Shown piece after piece: positions 33,573 to 43,200 of a stretch of 44,629 bases of DNA (its first letter is position 1; the number at the start of each line of letters is the position of its first letter). Position numbers and translations under genes: made by a program. Below the pieces are notes generated by a model. The model made no database searches, was not told where the DNA came from, and worked only from the letters and a program-made list of their open reading frames with translations. The DNA is from Deltaproteobacteria bacterium. GTDB taxonomy: Bacteria > Desulfobacterota > BSN033 > UBA1163. The DNA is taken from assembly GCA_018333535.1 (NCBI GenBank), contig JAGXTA010000090.1, forward strand, positions 1 to 44,629. Reading direction: 5' to 3'.

Positions 33573-34268
33573 ATGAACATCAACGCATCATTCAATAAAA
33601 GAGGAATTACAATTATTGAATTACTGGTAGGACTGGTCATTTGTGCAATAGTCATTGCGGCGATATATCGCGTGTTTACTGTTCAAAGTAATGCATATGT
33701 CGTTCAAGACCAAGTCGTTGAGGTCCAACAGAATATCAGAAGCGCCATGGAGATTATGGTGAGGGATATCCGCATGGCCGGATTCGATTATGATAACTCA
33801 ACTTCGCCTCTCAGAATCGAGGACTTCAAACCGCTGCCCCCTTATGATGTGCGGGGAAATTCCATCACCATATGGTATGAAAATTATCAAGCAGGCCCTC
33901 CTCTCATATCCCAAATCCATGCAGTGACCTACACCTTACCCTTAAATAATACAAATTTAGAGAGGCAACTTTCTGTTAATGGTGTTGTTCAACCCGTTGA
34001 AGTTATTTTAGAGAACGTTATTGCATTAGAGTTAACCTGCGGTATAGATGGAAGAATCGGTTATGAGGACACGCAAGACGGAGTAGTAGACAACTGGATC
34101 AATTGCGGGGCAGTGAATAACAGTAGAGATAAAGTGATCGCTGTTCGTATAAGTTTAACAACAAGACCCGAACAGGTTAATCCTCAAGATGACCGCTTCA
34201 GAACAGTCTCCCCGAGGGCTTTAACTTCAATCGTAGCATTGAGAAATCTTTCGATTAAAAGGTTTTAG
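33573..34268 (+). CDS. pilW: Minor pilin, PilW-type (operon 1)
   Basis: A 231-residue prepilin with the cleavage and stalk motif KRGITIIELLVGLVICAIVI, then VQDQVVEVQQNIRSAMEIMV and RDIRMAGFDYD, typical of PilW. I chose the ATG at 33573 because GAGGG lies five bases upstream; an overlapping ATG at 33546 gives a 20-residue leader but has no ribosome site. The C-terminus ends VSPRALTSIVALRNL, conserved in the second copy (MSPRTLESAVTLRNL). It is inner-membrane until assembled into the pilus. Confidence 0.88.
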   Translation: MNINASFNKRGITIIELLVGLVICAIVIAAIYRVFTVQSNAYVVQDQVVEVQQNIRSAMEIMVRDIRMAGFDYDNSTSPLRIEDFKPLPPYDVRGNSITIWYENYQAGPPLISQIHAVTYTLPLNNTNLERQLSVNGVVQPVEVILENVIALELTCGIDGRIGYEDTQDGVVDNWINCGAVNNSRDKVIAVRISLTTRPEQVNPQDDRFRTVSPRALTSIVALRNLSIKRF

Positions 34269-34284
34269 GGAAAGGACTCGACAT

Positions 34285-34761
34285 ATGAAATATGGTCACT
34301 TTTCAAAAAATGAATCAGGGATGGCTTTAGTCGTTGCCCTTGTCATGATGACCGTCTTAACGCTCATCGGCCTTGCAGCCTCATTTACATCAACCTTTGA
34401 GATCATGCTCTCGGGTGAAAAAAGAAGGTCTACAGATGCCTTCTATAACGCAGATAGCGGGGCTAATGTAATCATACCGAGGTATGTGAATTTCGTTCCC
34501 GGTCGATCAAATTACAACCCCTTCACAGATCCAATAAACAGCAACCCCACCAATGTCACAGCAAGAATTGATTTCGATCCATTGAAAATAGGACCGCCAG
34601 AAGGTCAGTCTTTTAATAATGACTATGCCTATTTTTGGGTTGAATCAAGAGGAGATGATAGGACCGGTAATGCCACGCGTTCAAGATGCACCATTAATCT
34701 GAATGTGTACAGGGTATTAGCCAAGTCTGATTCATCCACTGAGGTTGTGGTGAATCCATAG
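34285..34761 (+). CDS. pilX: PilX-type minor pilin (operon 1)
   Basis: A 158-residue protein with the PilX N-terminus: NESGMALVVALVMMTVLTLI, without the GFTLIE motif, as is usual for PilX. After the stalk comes FEIMLSGEKRRSTDAFYNAD, then SGANV, a strongly conserved PilX stretch also present in copy 2. AAAGGA precedes the ATG. The stop TAG is followed at once by the ribosome site of pilY1. Confidence 0.85.
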   Translation: MKYGHFSKNESGMALVVALVMMTVLTLIGLAASFTSTFEIMLSGEKRRSTDAFYNADSGANVIIPRYVNFVPGRSNYNPFTDPINSNPTNVTARIDFDPLKIGPPEGQSFNNDYAYFWVESRGDDRTGNATRSRCTINLNVYRVLAKSDSSTEVVVNP

Positions 34762-34774
34762 GAGGTTCTTGCAT

Positions 34775-37700
34775 ATGAAGAAATTTGTTTATTTATTAAT
34801 ATCGATGATTTTATTAGCCCCTTTTTCTGATGCTTTGGGCGCCGACACGGACATTTACGTCCTTGAACAAACCATCACGCAGGTCCCTCCTGATATACTG
34901 TTTGTTCTTGACTTATCCGGCAGTATGCGCTGGACCCCGGCCGGCGAATATATGTACACTCGCGGTAACGACAGATGTGACAGGGATGTTCCATTTTATG
35001 CAACTCCTCAGGGTGGACGCACATGTGATGTTCCTCAAGATACAGGGTCCTATCCAATTTATAGCAAAAGTGATTGCTCAGGCCCATTTTATAAAGAGCC
35101 GAAGACGATTTCCGGAGTGGCCTATACAACCAATTGCAGTCGGGTCGAAATTGCTAAAAGAGCCATTAAAAGCATTCTTGATGCCTATCCTGTTGGAGCC
35201 CCCGATGGGGTAATAAATGTTAATGATGAAAACGAACTTAGTATGAGAATGGGGTATATGAGATTTTATAACTGCGGAAGCGATACGGGCACGAACTATG
35301 GTGCAGGATGCAATCAATTAATCCATCCCATTGATACACCTTATAATACCATATGGAATACCATAAACAATGCAGGAGCCAGTGGAGGGACGCATCTGGC
35401 AAGCTCTCTAAAGGAGGCAAAGCTTTATTTAGATGTTCACAAAGGCGGAGACAATGCAAAGGCATGTCGTAAAAAGTTTGTCATATTAATCTCAGACGGG
35501 GAGGATACATTGGCATGCAGTGGTTCGGGTTCGGAATCGCAATCAGACCAATATAAGAGGAGGAGGGAGACCGTAGCGCAAGCAAGGGCCCTTTCGAATG
35601 CCGGATATAAAGTCTTTGTATTAGGTTTTGGGGCGCCATTATCTCTCGCTCTTAGAAATACCCTGAATTGGGCCGCATATTATGGAGGCACGAACAATGC
35701 TGATGTTCCGGATTCAATTACAGGCACCTATTTAATACCTCCCGGACAACTTTATCCAACAACGAATCCAATAACTACCGCTTGCTCAAACAACAGCACA
35801 CCTGATCCGGCGGCACAAAATATTTCAGGCTATGCCTATTTTGCTGAATCCCCCTCAGAACTTGAACAGGCATTAGTAGACATCAAAGATTATATTCTTA
35901 ACCTCCTTGCGGAATCAACCTCCTATGTGGCGCCTGTTGTTCCGATCAGCCAGATGGAAGGCTTCAGTTCCATGAATCGCATGTACATGGCGATGTTTAA
36001 ACCCACCCTGAAAAGTTTATGGCTTGGAAACATCAAGAAATTGGGAATTGCAGATACGCCAAGCGGAAACACTAAAATAGGAGACATCATCGATGTCAAT
36101 AATCGGCCTGCCATTACTATTCTTAATGAGATTGATAAGAACGCTCGCTCTTATTGGAGCTCAATCAATGATGGAGGCGAGGTCGTAAAGGGAGGAGTTG
36201 GAGAGCAACTGGCAAGCAGAGACTTGGTTGGGGACCCCAGAAAAATTTATACTTATGTGGGATTACCGAGTAAGAAATTATTAACAGAACCTGAGAATGC
36301 CTTTACAGCAGGAAACCCCAACGTAACTTATTCAAAGTTGGGAATATCTGCTGATCCGGTGAAGAGGGAACATATTATTAAATTCGCTCACGGATATGAT
36401 TCTTATGATTGGAATAATAATACGGTTACAAACGAAAAAAGGAAAGGTTCGTATATAAATGATTTAGGAATAGAAGTTGAAGTTGATTGGATTTTAGGAG
36501 CCTTTATCCATTCACGGCCTTTAATGATCCACTACGCAAACAAATCTGTGATCTATGCGGGAGCCAATGACGGAATGTTTCATGCTTTTGACGACGCAAC
36601 GGGAAGGGAATTATGGGCTTTTATTCCACCCAGTTTATTGTCTCAATTAAAAGATTTCGAAACCACCAATACGCTTCAAATCTTTGCGGATGGCTCTCCA
36701 AAAGCGTATATTGAAAAGAATCCGAGCGGAACCATAACCAAGGCAATTATTATCTTTGGACTTCGTAGAGGAGGAGATCGATATATCGCCCTGGATGTGA
36801 CCAATCCCGATTCTCCGAGTCTTTTATGGGAGATTGCTCCATCAACTTCATTGCCTCTGTTAGGGCATGAGGTTACAACAGGGTTTGGAAGACTGGGGCA
36901 GACATGGTCTAATCCGGTGATCAAACAGGTGGCTGATGGAGGAGGGAAAAAGGCCGTGGTTTTCTTTGCAGGCGGATATGATCCGTGCAATGACCCCAAT
37001 ATGAATTGCGGGGCTTCGGATCAGAAAGGCAATGCTGTTTACGCCGTCGATGTAAATACCGGTTCGAAACTTTGGGAATTTTCAAAAGCGAATGACTCAA
37101 GGATGACTTTTTCAATTCCAAGTGATATCGGGGCATTTGATATTAATGGGAGCAATAAGATAGATCGGCTTTATGTTGGAGACATGGGAGGACAGCTCTG
37201 GAGGTTCGATATTGGGAACTTAAATAATACCGCCGGCTGGACAGGGAAGGTTATTTTCAGGGCCAACCAGTCGTCGGGGGACAAAAGAAAAATATTTTAT
37301 CCGCCTGATGTCTCCCCGGGATCAGGGTATCAATGGGTTTTCCTTGGAACTGGAGACCGAGAAAACCCAAAACAGGAAACGGGGACGGCAGTCTTCCTCA
37401 CTCAGAACAGATTATATGCAATAAAAGATAACAATCCTTCATCTCCATTCACAGAATCGAGCCTGGTTGATGTCACCAGTAATATATTACAGAAACCCAA
37501 TCCAACTGCCGATGATATTATTCTTCAGAACCAAACCCTAAATAATTTAAATAATTTAAACGGTTGGTTTATTACACTTGAAAATAAAGGTGAAAAATGT
37601 TTGGCTTCACCATTGATTTATTCAAAGGTGATTTATTACACAACATTCACGCCCTCTTCTCCGAATGAGGGAGATATTTGCGACTTGGGTGAAGGAACGG

Positions 37701-37960
37701 GAAGGGTTTATGCCCTTCAATATAAAACCGGTATGGCGATGTTTAATTATGACCTCACCAATGATACTGATGGTCAGCCTCCAACCATTTACAAAACGGA
37801 TCGTTCCATGACTGTCGGAGCCGGAATCCCATCTCAGGTTGTCATTTCACTCATAGGTGGGGAAGTTGTAGGATATATCGGAGTGGGAGGCGGAGTATTT
37901 TCACCGGAAGAATTAGGCGGAAAAAGCATTAATACTCTTTATTGGAGAACTGCTAATTAG
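34775..37960 (+). CDS. pilY1: PilY1-type pilus tip adhesin (operon 1)
   Basis: A 1061-residue secreted protein. Signal peptide 1-23 (KKFVYLLISMILLAPF). Residues about 40-375 form a von Willebrand A-like domain with MIDAS residues D46, S48 and S50 in DLSGSM and the later GGTHLASSLKEAK and ILISDGEDT. Many cysteines lie here. The conserved STSYVAPVVPISQMEG (about 385) starts the C-terminal PilC/PilY1 beta-propeller, with IFGLRRGGDRYIALDVTNP and a calcium loop D789-x-N791...D797 before RLYVGDMGGQLWRFD. TAGGAGG precedes the ATG at 34775. PilY1 caps pili, aids retraction control and binds surfaces. The MIDAS region differs from copy 2. Confidence 0.93.
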   Translation: MKKFVYLLISMILLAPFSDALGADTDIYVLEQTITQVPPDILFVLDLSGSMRWTPAGEYMYTRGNDRCDRDVPFYATPQGGRTCDVPQDTGSYPIYSKSDCSGPFYKEPKTISGVAYTTNCSRVEIAKRAIKSILDAYPVGAPDGVINVNDENELSMRMGYMRFYNCGSDTGTNYGAGCNQLIHPIDTPYNTIWNTINNAGASGGTHLASSLKEAKLYLDVHKGGDNAKACRKKFVILISDGEDTLACSGSGSESQSDQYKRRRETVAQARALSNAGYKVFVLGFGAPLSLALRNTLNWAAYYGGTNNADVPDSITGTYLIPPGQLYPTTNPITTACSNNSTPDPAAQNISGYAYFAESPSELEQALVDIKDYILNLLAESTSYVAPVVPISQMEGFSSMNRMYMAMFKPTLKSLWLGNIKKLGIADTPSGNTKIGDIIDVNNRPAITILNEIDKNARSYWSSINDGGEVVKGGVGEQLASRDLVGDPRKIYTYVGLPSKKLLTEPENAFTAGNPNVTYSKLGISADPVKREHIIKFAHGYDSYDWNNNTVTNEKRKGSYINDLGIEVEVDWILGAFIHSRPLMIHYANKSVIYAGANDGMFHAFDDATGRELWAFIPPSLLSQLKDFETTNTLQIFADGSPKAYIEKNPSGTITKAIIIFGLRRGGDRYIALDVTNPDSPSLLWEIAPSTSLPLLGHEVTTGFGRLGQTWSNPVIKQVADGGGKKAVVFFAGGYDPCNDPNMNCGASDQKGNAVYAVDVNTGSKLWEFSKANDSRMTFSIPSDIGAFDINGSNKIDRLYVGDMGGQLWRFDIGNLNNTAGWTGKVIFRANQSSGDKRKIFYPPDVSPGSGYQWVFLGTGDRENPKQETGTAVFLTQNRLYAIKDNNPSSPFTESSLVDVTSNILQKPNPTADDIILQNQTLNNLNNLNGWFITLENKGEKCLASPLIYSKVIYYTTFTPSSPNEGDICDLGEGTGRVYALQYKTGMAMFNYDLTNDTDGQPPTIYKTDRSMTVGAGIPSQVVISLIGGEVVGYIGVGGGVFSPEELGGKSINTLYWRTAN

Positions 37961-38000
37961 TGGAGGGTTTCAATAACAACTTTACAATAACCCTGGAAAC

Positions 38001-38065
38001 GTCATTCCTGCGAAAGCGGGAATCCAGTTTAAAAAGACTGGATTCCGGATCAAGTCCGGAATGAC
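38001..38065. repeat. GTCATTCC-family inverted repeat
   Basis: GTCATTCCTGCGAAAGCGGG... to GGAATGAC over 65 bases, with inner arms AATCCAGTTT and AAGACTGGATT. Fifth copy of the family, right after pilY1 of operon 1. Confidence 0.75.
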
Positions 38066-38104
38066 AGAAGAGACGCACTTTACAAAAAAGGTAAGGAGAT
38101 AAAA

Positions 38105-38434
38105 ATGAAGACAGGGAGAACCGCACTGACAATAGTCATTGCTCTATTGCCAATCTTGTTATCCTCTGGTATCGGATTTGCGCAAACAAAAGGGGCGAAG
38201 GAAACCATTTTCTTTTCAGGAATTGTAAAAAATGTTTCCTGGGATCATAAGTCGATCATTGTGAACGACAGGAGCTTTTTCATCTCACAAGACACCAAAA
38301 TTATAGATCATAAGGGAAATCGATTAAAGATAGATGATATAGAGAAGAATGCCGATGTCGGGATAGATGCTATTAAACATCCCAACGGATTCATGATCAA
38401 GGAGATTGTGGTGATTACGAATAGAGGTGTTTGA
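38105..38434 (+). CDS. Small exported protein between the pilus operons (DUF5666-like)
   Basis: A 109-residue protein. Signal peptide about 1-27 (ALTIVIALLPILLSSGIGFA, then Q-T). The mature part alternates short strands (IFFSGIVKNVSWDHKSIIV, RSFFISQDTKI, GNRLKIDDIEK, ADVGIDAI) like an OB-type DUF5666 domain. AAGGAGATAAAA precedes the ATG. It sits between the two pilus operons, on the same strand. The fold impression is weak and function is unknown; a periplasmic pilus accessory is possible. Confidence 0.7.
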   Translation: MKTGRTALTIVIALLPILLSSGIGFAQTKGAKETIFFSGIVKNVSWDHKSIIVNDRSFFISQDTKIIDHKGNRLKIDDIEKNADVGIDAIKHPNGFMIKEIVVITNRGV

Positions 38435-38453
38435 TTTGGCAACTTTTTACAAC

Positions 38454-38469
38454 TTGACATTTTGTCCAT
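38454..38469 (+). promoter_or_regulatory. Conserved upstream site of pilus operon 2
   Basis: TTGACATTTTGTCCAT, counterpart of the site at 32956; both start 166 bases before their -24 GG. The following ATTGAAT-TTTTCAT is also shared. Confidence 0.5.
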
Positions 38470-38618
38470 AATCATTGAATTTTTTCATGAATGCCACGTC
38501 TATTTCAAAAACTTGACTTCTCTTCTCTTCCCATTCCTCATATTCTAACATATTAATACTGCTTCATATTTTTTATTTTATCCCCTTCCCTTGAAGGTTT
38601 TTTAAACAACAAATTAAT

Positions 38619-38634
38619 TGGCATGCCTTTTGCC
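38619..38634 (+). promoter_or_regulatory. Sigma-54-type promoter of pilus operon 2
   Basis: TGGCATGCCTTTTGCC fits the -24/-12 consensus: GG at 38620-38621, ten bases, GC at 38632-38633. It starts about 40 bases before the pilV start. Confidence 0.8.
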
Positions 38635-38661
38635 TATTTATCTGACAGAAGGAGAATAAAA

Positions 38662-39057
38662 GTGAAAAATTCATTAAATTCAAAAGGGTTTACGCTGATC
38701 GAAGTTCTCGTCGCACTGGTTATTTTAGCTGTTTCATTGCTCGCATTGGCCGGTTTAATGACCACTACAACAAAAAATAACGCCTCCGGAGGACACCTGA
38801 CAGAGGCCGCAACATTCGCCCAGGACAAATTAGAGGAATTGAGAGCAATGCCGTGGAATAGTCTCATTCCTGGTTCCGTAAATACTGACCTGGTTCCTAA
38901 TCCACCGGGTTCCACCGGAATTCAATACACTCGAACTTATAGGGTAAATCAGCTCAATCCGAGTTTAAAAGAGCTTGAAATTACAATAAACTGGAACGAT
39001 GCAATAAACCGCTCGATAACATTCTTTTCAGTGCTTTCCAATCCGGAGAATACTTGA
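38662..39057 (+). CDS. pilV: Minor pilin, PilV-type (operon 2)
   Basis: A 131-residue prepilin starting at a GTG (38662) behind AGAAGGAGA. The leader KNSLNSKG precedes FTLIEVLVALVILAVSLLAL. Residues up to about 55 are nearly identical to the operon 1 PilV, including a run of 31 identical bases (gaagttctcg...), and after that the two share little. The end of the gene meets the start region of pilW. Confidence 0.88.
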   Translation: MKNSLNSKGFTLIEVLVALVILAVSLLALAGLMTTTTKNNASGGHLTEAATFAQDKLEELRAMPWNSLIPGSVNTDLVPNPPGSTGIQYTRTYRVNQLNPSLKELEITINWNDAINRSITFFSVLSNPENT

Positions 39058-39080
39058 TAAGAGCAATGGAGAAAAGAGAG

Positions 39081-39725
39081 ATGAATCATAAAATAACATT
39101 AAATCCAAAAGGAATAACGATCATTGAACTCTTGGTGGCATTAGTTATTTTTGCAGTGGTCATTGCCGGAACTTATCGGCTCTTCATTTCCCAGAGCCGG
39201 GCCTACACGGTTCAGGACCGTGTCGTCGAAACCCAGCAGAGCATCCGGTCTGCCATGGAGGTTCTGTTACGGGATCTTCGGATGACCGGATTCGATAACG
39301 ATAGTCCTGATTCGAAGATTGACATCACCACTCCCCTAAATGTCGGAACAGATCAAATCATTGTCGATTATGAATTTGACAACACGACCCGATACTCAGT
39401 TCGTTACTGGAGAGATGCCGGTTTCCAAACGCTGAGGCGGAAGTTGACCACACACAAAGACGATGGTTCGAGCGTAGAAGGCCCCGAGGAGACCCTGCTG
39501 GAAAATGTGGAAGACCTCCAATTCACTTATGGGGTGGACAAAGACAATAGCAAAGTCCTTGACAGATATTGGATTGAGGCTAACAAAATAAATCCAGATA
39601 ATGTTATTGCCGTTCGCGTCCGGTTAACGGCAAGGCCCCAGCAATTGGCTGCGGAGGATCGGAAGATGATGTCGCCGAGGACCCTGGAATCTGCCGTAAC
39701 CTTAAGAAATTTATGTATGAGATAA
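39081..39725 (+). CDS. pilW: Minor pilin, PilW-type (operon 2)
   Basis: A 214-residue prepilin: PKGITIIELLVALVIFAVVI, then VQDRVVETQQSIRSAMEVLL and RDLRMTGFDND, parallel to operon 1. I chose the ATG at 39081 because GGAG lies nine bases upstream; a TTG at 39054 and an ATG at 39066 are also in frame. The C-terminal VRLTARPQQLAAEDRKMMSP matches the first copy's position. Confidence 0.86.
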   Translation: MNHKITLNPKGITIIELLVALVIFAVVIAGTYRLFISQSRAYTVQDRVVETQQSIRSAMEVLLRDLRMTGFDNDSPDSKIDITTPLNVGTDQIIVDYEFDNTTRYSVRYWRDAGFQTLRRKLTTHKDDGSSVEGPEETLLENVEDLQFTYGVDKDNSKVLDRYWIEANKINPDNVIAVRVRLTARPQQLAAEDRKMMSPRTLESAVTLRNLCMR

Positions 39726-39748
39726 TTGGCCAAAAAGGAGTTTCAAAA

Positions 39749-40228
39749 ATGACAAAGAAAATAAATATTTTAAAAGACGAATCCGGCGCTGTTTTGGTCA
39801 TCGCCCTTATCATGATGGTTGTCATGACATTGATCGGAATCGCTGGTTCCTTCACCTCCATCTTTGAAATAATGATCTCCGGTCATAAACGGGGATCCAC
39901 CAATGCCTTTTACTCTGCAGACAGCGGGGTTCAGGTAACGGTAGCCAGTATTGATAATTTTGACCTGCCCGGAAAGTATAACAACAATCAATACATCCCT
40001 CCAATCGATCCTAAACTGACCAATGCCAAGATTACCATTAACCATGTTTCGAATCAGGTAGGGGCGCCGAGAGGCTCTGGGTTCAGCGCAACGGGTAATT
40101 TTGAGTTCGTTCATTACGTCATCGAATCCACAGGAACGGATCAAATCGATACAGGCGCCACCCGTTCCACCTGCATGATCGAGCAGAAAGTGGTGAGGCT
40201 TATACCCACTTTGCAAGGAGGAAATTAA
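39749..40228 (+). CDS. pilX: PilX-type minor pilin (operon 2)
   Basis: A 159-residue protein: DESGAVLVIALIMMVVMTLI, then FEIMISGHKRGSTNAFYSAD, then SGVQV. Compared with operon 1 the stalk is conserved and the rest diverges. The ATG at 39749 has AAGGAG eight bases upstream; the longer frame from 39713 overlaps pilW and lacks a site. Confidence 0.86.
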   Translation: MTKKINILKDESGAVLVIALIMMVVMTLIGIAGSFTSIFEIMISGHKRGSTNAFYSADSGVQVTVASIDNFDLPGKYNNNQYIPPIDPKLTNAKITINHVSNQVGAPRGSGFSATGNFEFVHYVIESTGTDQIDTGATRSTCMIEQKVVRLIPTLQGGN

Positions 40229-40231
40229 CTG

Positions 40232-43200
40232 ATGAGAACCATTAAACCCGCAATTTACGGACTGATGTTAGGTTTGATCATTTTTTCCGGACTCCCGTTC
40301 TGTTATGGCCTGGACACCGACCTCTATGTCCTATCGGGAGTAAATGTTCCACCGAATGTGTTAATTATCCTCGATAGTTCCGCAAGCATGGATGAGGGCA
40401 GTTTAGGTCAAAATTATAATCCCGATCCCATCAATGGTATTTTGGGAGAAGACATCGATTATAGCCAATACTTACCACCAAACAAAGAACCATATCCAAG
40501 ATATGCGGTTTATATAAAATCTTCAGGGAACAAATGGACGCCGTGGCATTCTGATTATAGAACATTGGATTTTCCATGCCCGGATTTGAGAGATAATTAC
40601 CTCATACCGGAGGGAGAGGCCATTAATTATTCCGGTTGTAGTGTCAGCAAGAAAGATTTTCAAACCGGGAATTTTAGAAATTATCTTCAACTCTTAGAAG
40701 GAGTAGGTGGACCTCGACCAAGGTTTGGTTTGGCGACCGGAATTATTCACAGTTATATCAATACGACGGGCGGAGTCCGTTTTGCGCTCATGGCATTTAA
40801 TCGAGATAAAGATGGAAACACCGTTAGGTGGAGCAAAAATCAAAAGAAAGAATATGTTTCTAACGAAGAACAAGATGAACAAAATATCATTTATGATGCA
40901 AATGGAGGAAGGGTTCTTGGCTTCGTTGACGAAAATAAAATCGGAAAAACCGCTCTTTTTAATGCCCTTGCCACCCTCAAGAATGATAGTTGGTCGCCAT
41001 TAGCTGAGACTTTATCCGATGCAAAGACTTATTTTGAGTATGGTAAAGATGGATTTCAGAGCCCCATTACCGCTAGTTGGTATTGCCAAAAGAATTATGT
41101 TCTAATTATTTCAGATGGCAATCCAACAAAGGATACGGGGAATCTCGCTGAAGTGGCGAAAACCCTTTACGGACTCGACTTAAGCGGAGGTTTATCAAGC
41201 ACCGGTCAGAATGTTAAAACCTATACTATTGGGTTCAGTGCGACCCATCAATTGTTAGAAGACACCGCCAGACAGGGGGGTGGAAAGTATTTCTATGTGT
41301 ATAGCTCACAAAGCTTTAATGTCGCCTTTCAGACCTTCATTGCCGAGGTTCTAAAAGAATCTACTTCCTATGTCGCTCCGGTCGTCCCCATCAGTCAAAT
41401 GGAGAGAACCAGTTCGGGCAACCGGATGTTCCTTGCTATGTTCAAACCAACAGAAAGAAGTTTCTGGAAGGGGAATATCAAGAAGTATGGAATCGCAACT
41501 AAGATTCCAGAAGGCGAAGCAAACAATATAGGAGATATTCTCGATTCTTGGGGAAAACTGGCTATTAATAGTCATAAACAAATTTACGACACTGAGAATG
41601 GTGATTCTTATTCAGCAAGATCCTATTGGAGTTTGGAGGCCGACGGCCAGAACGTAGAAGCTGGAGGGGTTGGCGAGAAATTACAGGAAAGGAATTTCTC
41701 TTCAAATCCGAGAAAAATTTACACCTATCTCGGAACAAACGTAAATCTCACCGACAATGCCTTTACTAAGAGTATCGCCCCACAAGCACTAGGGCTATCG
41801 GAAAGCGATACGACAGGCAGGGATAAAATTGTGGATTTCATTTATGGTTGGGATGTCTATGATGAAAACCGAAATAACAAGACAGACGAAAAGAGAGAGT
41901 GGATCTTAGGAGCTTTTATCCATTCGAGACCTATAGTCGTTCATTATGGTGCCCCTTATAACGTATCCGTCGTCTTCGCCGGAGCAAATGACGGAATGCT
42001 GCATGCTTTTCATAATGGAGTGCCCAGCGGAGATACTTGGACTGATGGCACGGGAGAAGAACTGTGGGCATTCATACCCCCAAGTTTGTTGGACAGTTTG
42101 AAGAATTTAAACGGCGAGGCACTCCAGTTTTTCGTGGATGGTTCGCCAAAGGTATATATCGGGAAAGACGGTGCAGGCAATGATGTAAAGTATCTTATCT
42201 TTGGACTTCGAAGGGGTGGAAACCGTTACATTGCTTTAGATGTGACCAATCCCACATCTCCTAAATGGCTGTGGGAAATCAGCCCATCTACAACAGGATT
42301 TGGGCAATTAGGGCAAACATGGAGCACTCCGCTAATCGGAAAGATTAAATATGGGTCAGGAGACAAGTGGGTCTTCTTCATCGGGGGAGGATACGATGAA
42401 AATCAAGATTTATCCACACCAGGAAATGATACCAAAGGAAGAGCAGTTTATGTAGTGGATGTCTTAACAGGGGGGCATATATGGAGTTATACCAATAATA
42501 CGAATGCCCAGATGAAATATTCCATACCCAGCGATGTGGCTCGCGTAGATACTAACGGAGATGGTTATATCGACAGGCTTTACATCGGAGATATGGGAGG
42601 ACAAATCTGGAGATTCGATATCGATGTAAGAGACGCAAATAATGAAAACATCCCGGCTAACTGGAAAGGGAAAATGATTTTTAAATCAAATTCTGAGGCA
42701 AGTGAAAAGAGGAAGATTTTCTATCCTCCTGATGTAACACTTGAAAAAGGAAATTTTGAGATGCTTTTCTTCGGATCGGGTGATCGAGAGGCTCCGAAAG
42801 AAAAAACGGTCATCAACCGGCTCTATGCCGTAAAAGATAAAAATTTATCAACAATATTAACAGAGAATGATTTGTTTGATGTAACCAGCGTGGAAGCCAC
42901 CTTTACAACCGTTGATGCCAAGAGTGGTTGGTATATCCGGTTGGGAGATGCCGGAGAAAAATCTCTTTCCACCTCAGTCGTGTTCCATGGGGTAGTCTAT
43001 TACACCACATTCACGCCTTCCATTGGTAAGCAAGGTGATGTTTGCTTCTTAGGGGAAGGGACTGGCAGGTTGTACGCTCTCAAGTATAAGACGGGCTATG
43101 CGGCATTAGATTTGAATGACGACGGAACAATTTCGCCAATCGACGACCGTTCAACTTCTATGGGAAAAGAGGGGGAAACCACGATCCCCTCTGGGGTCAT

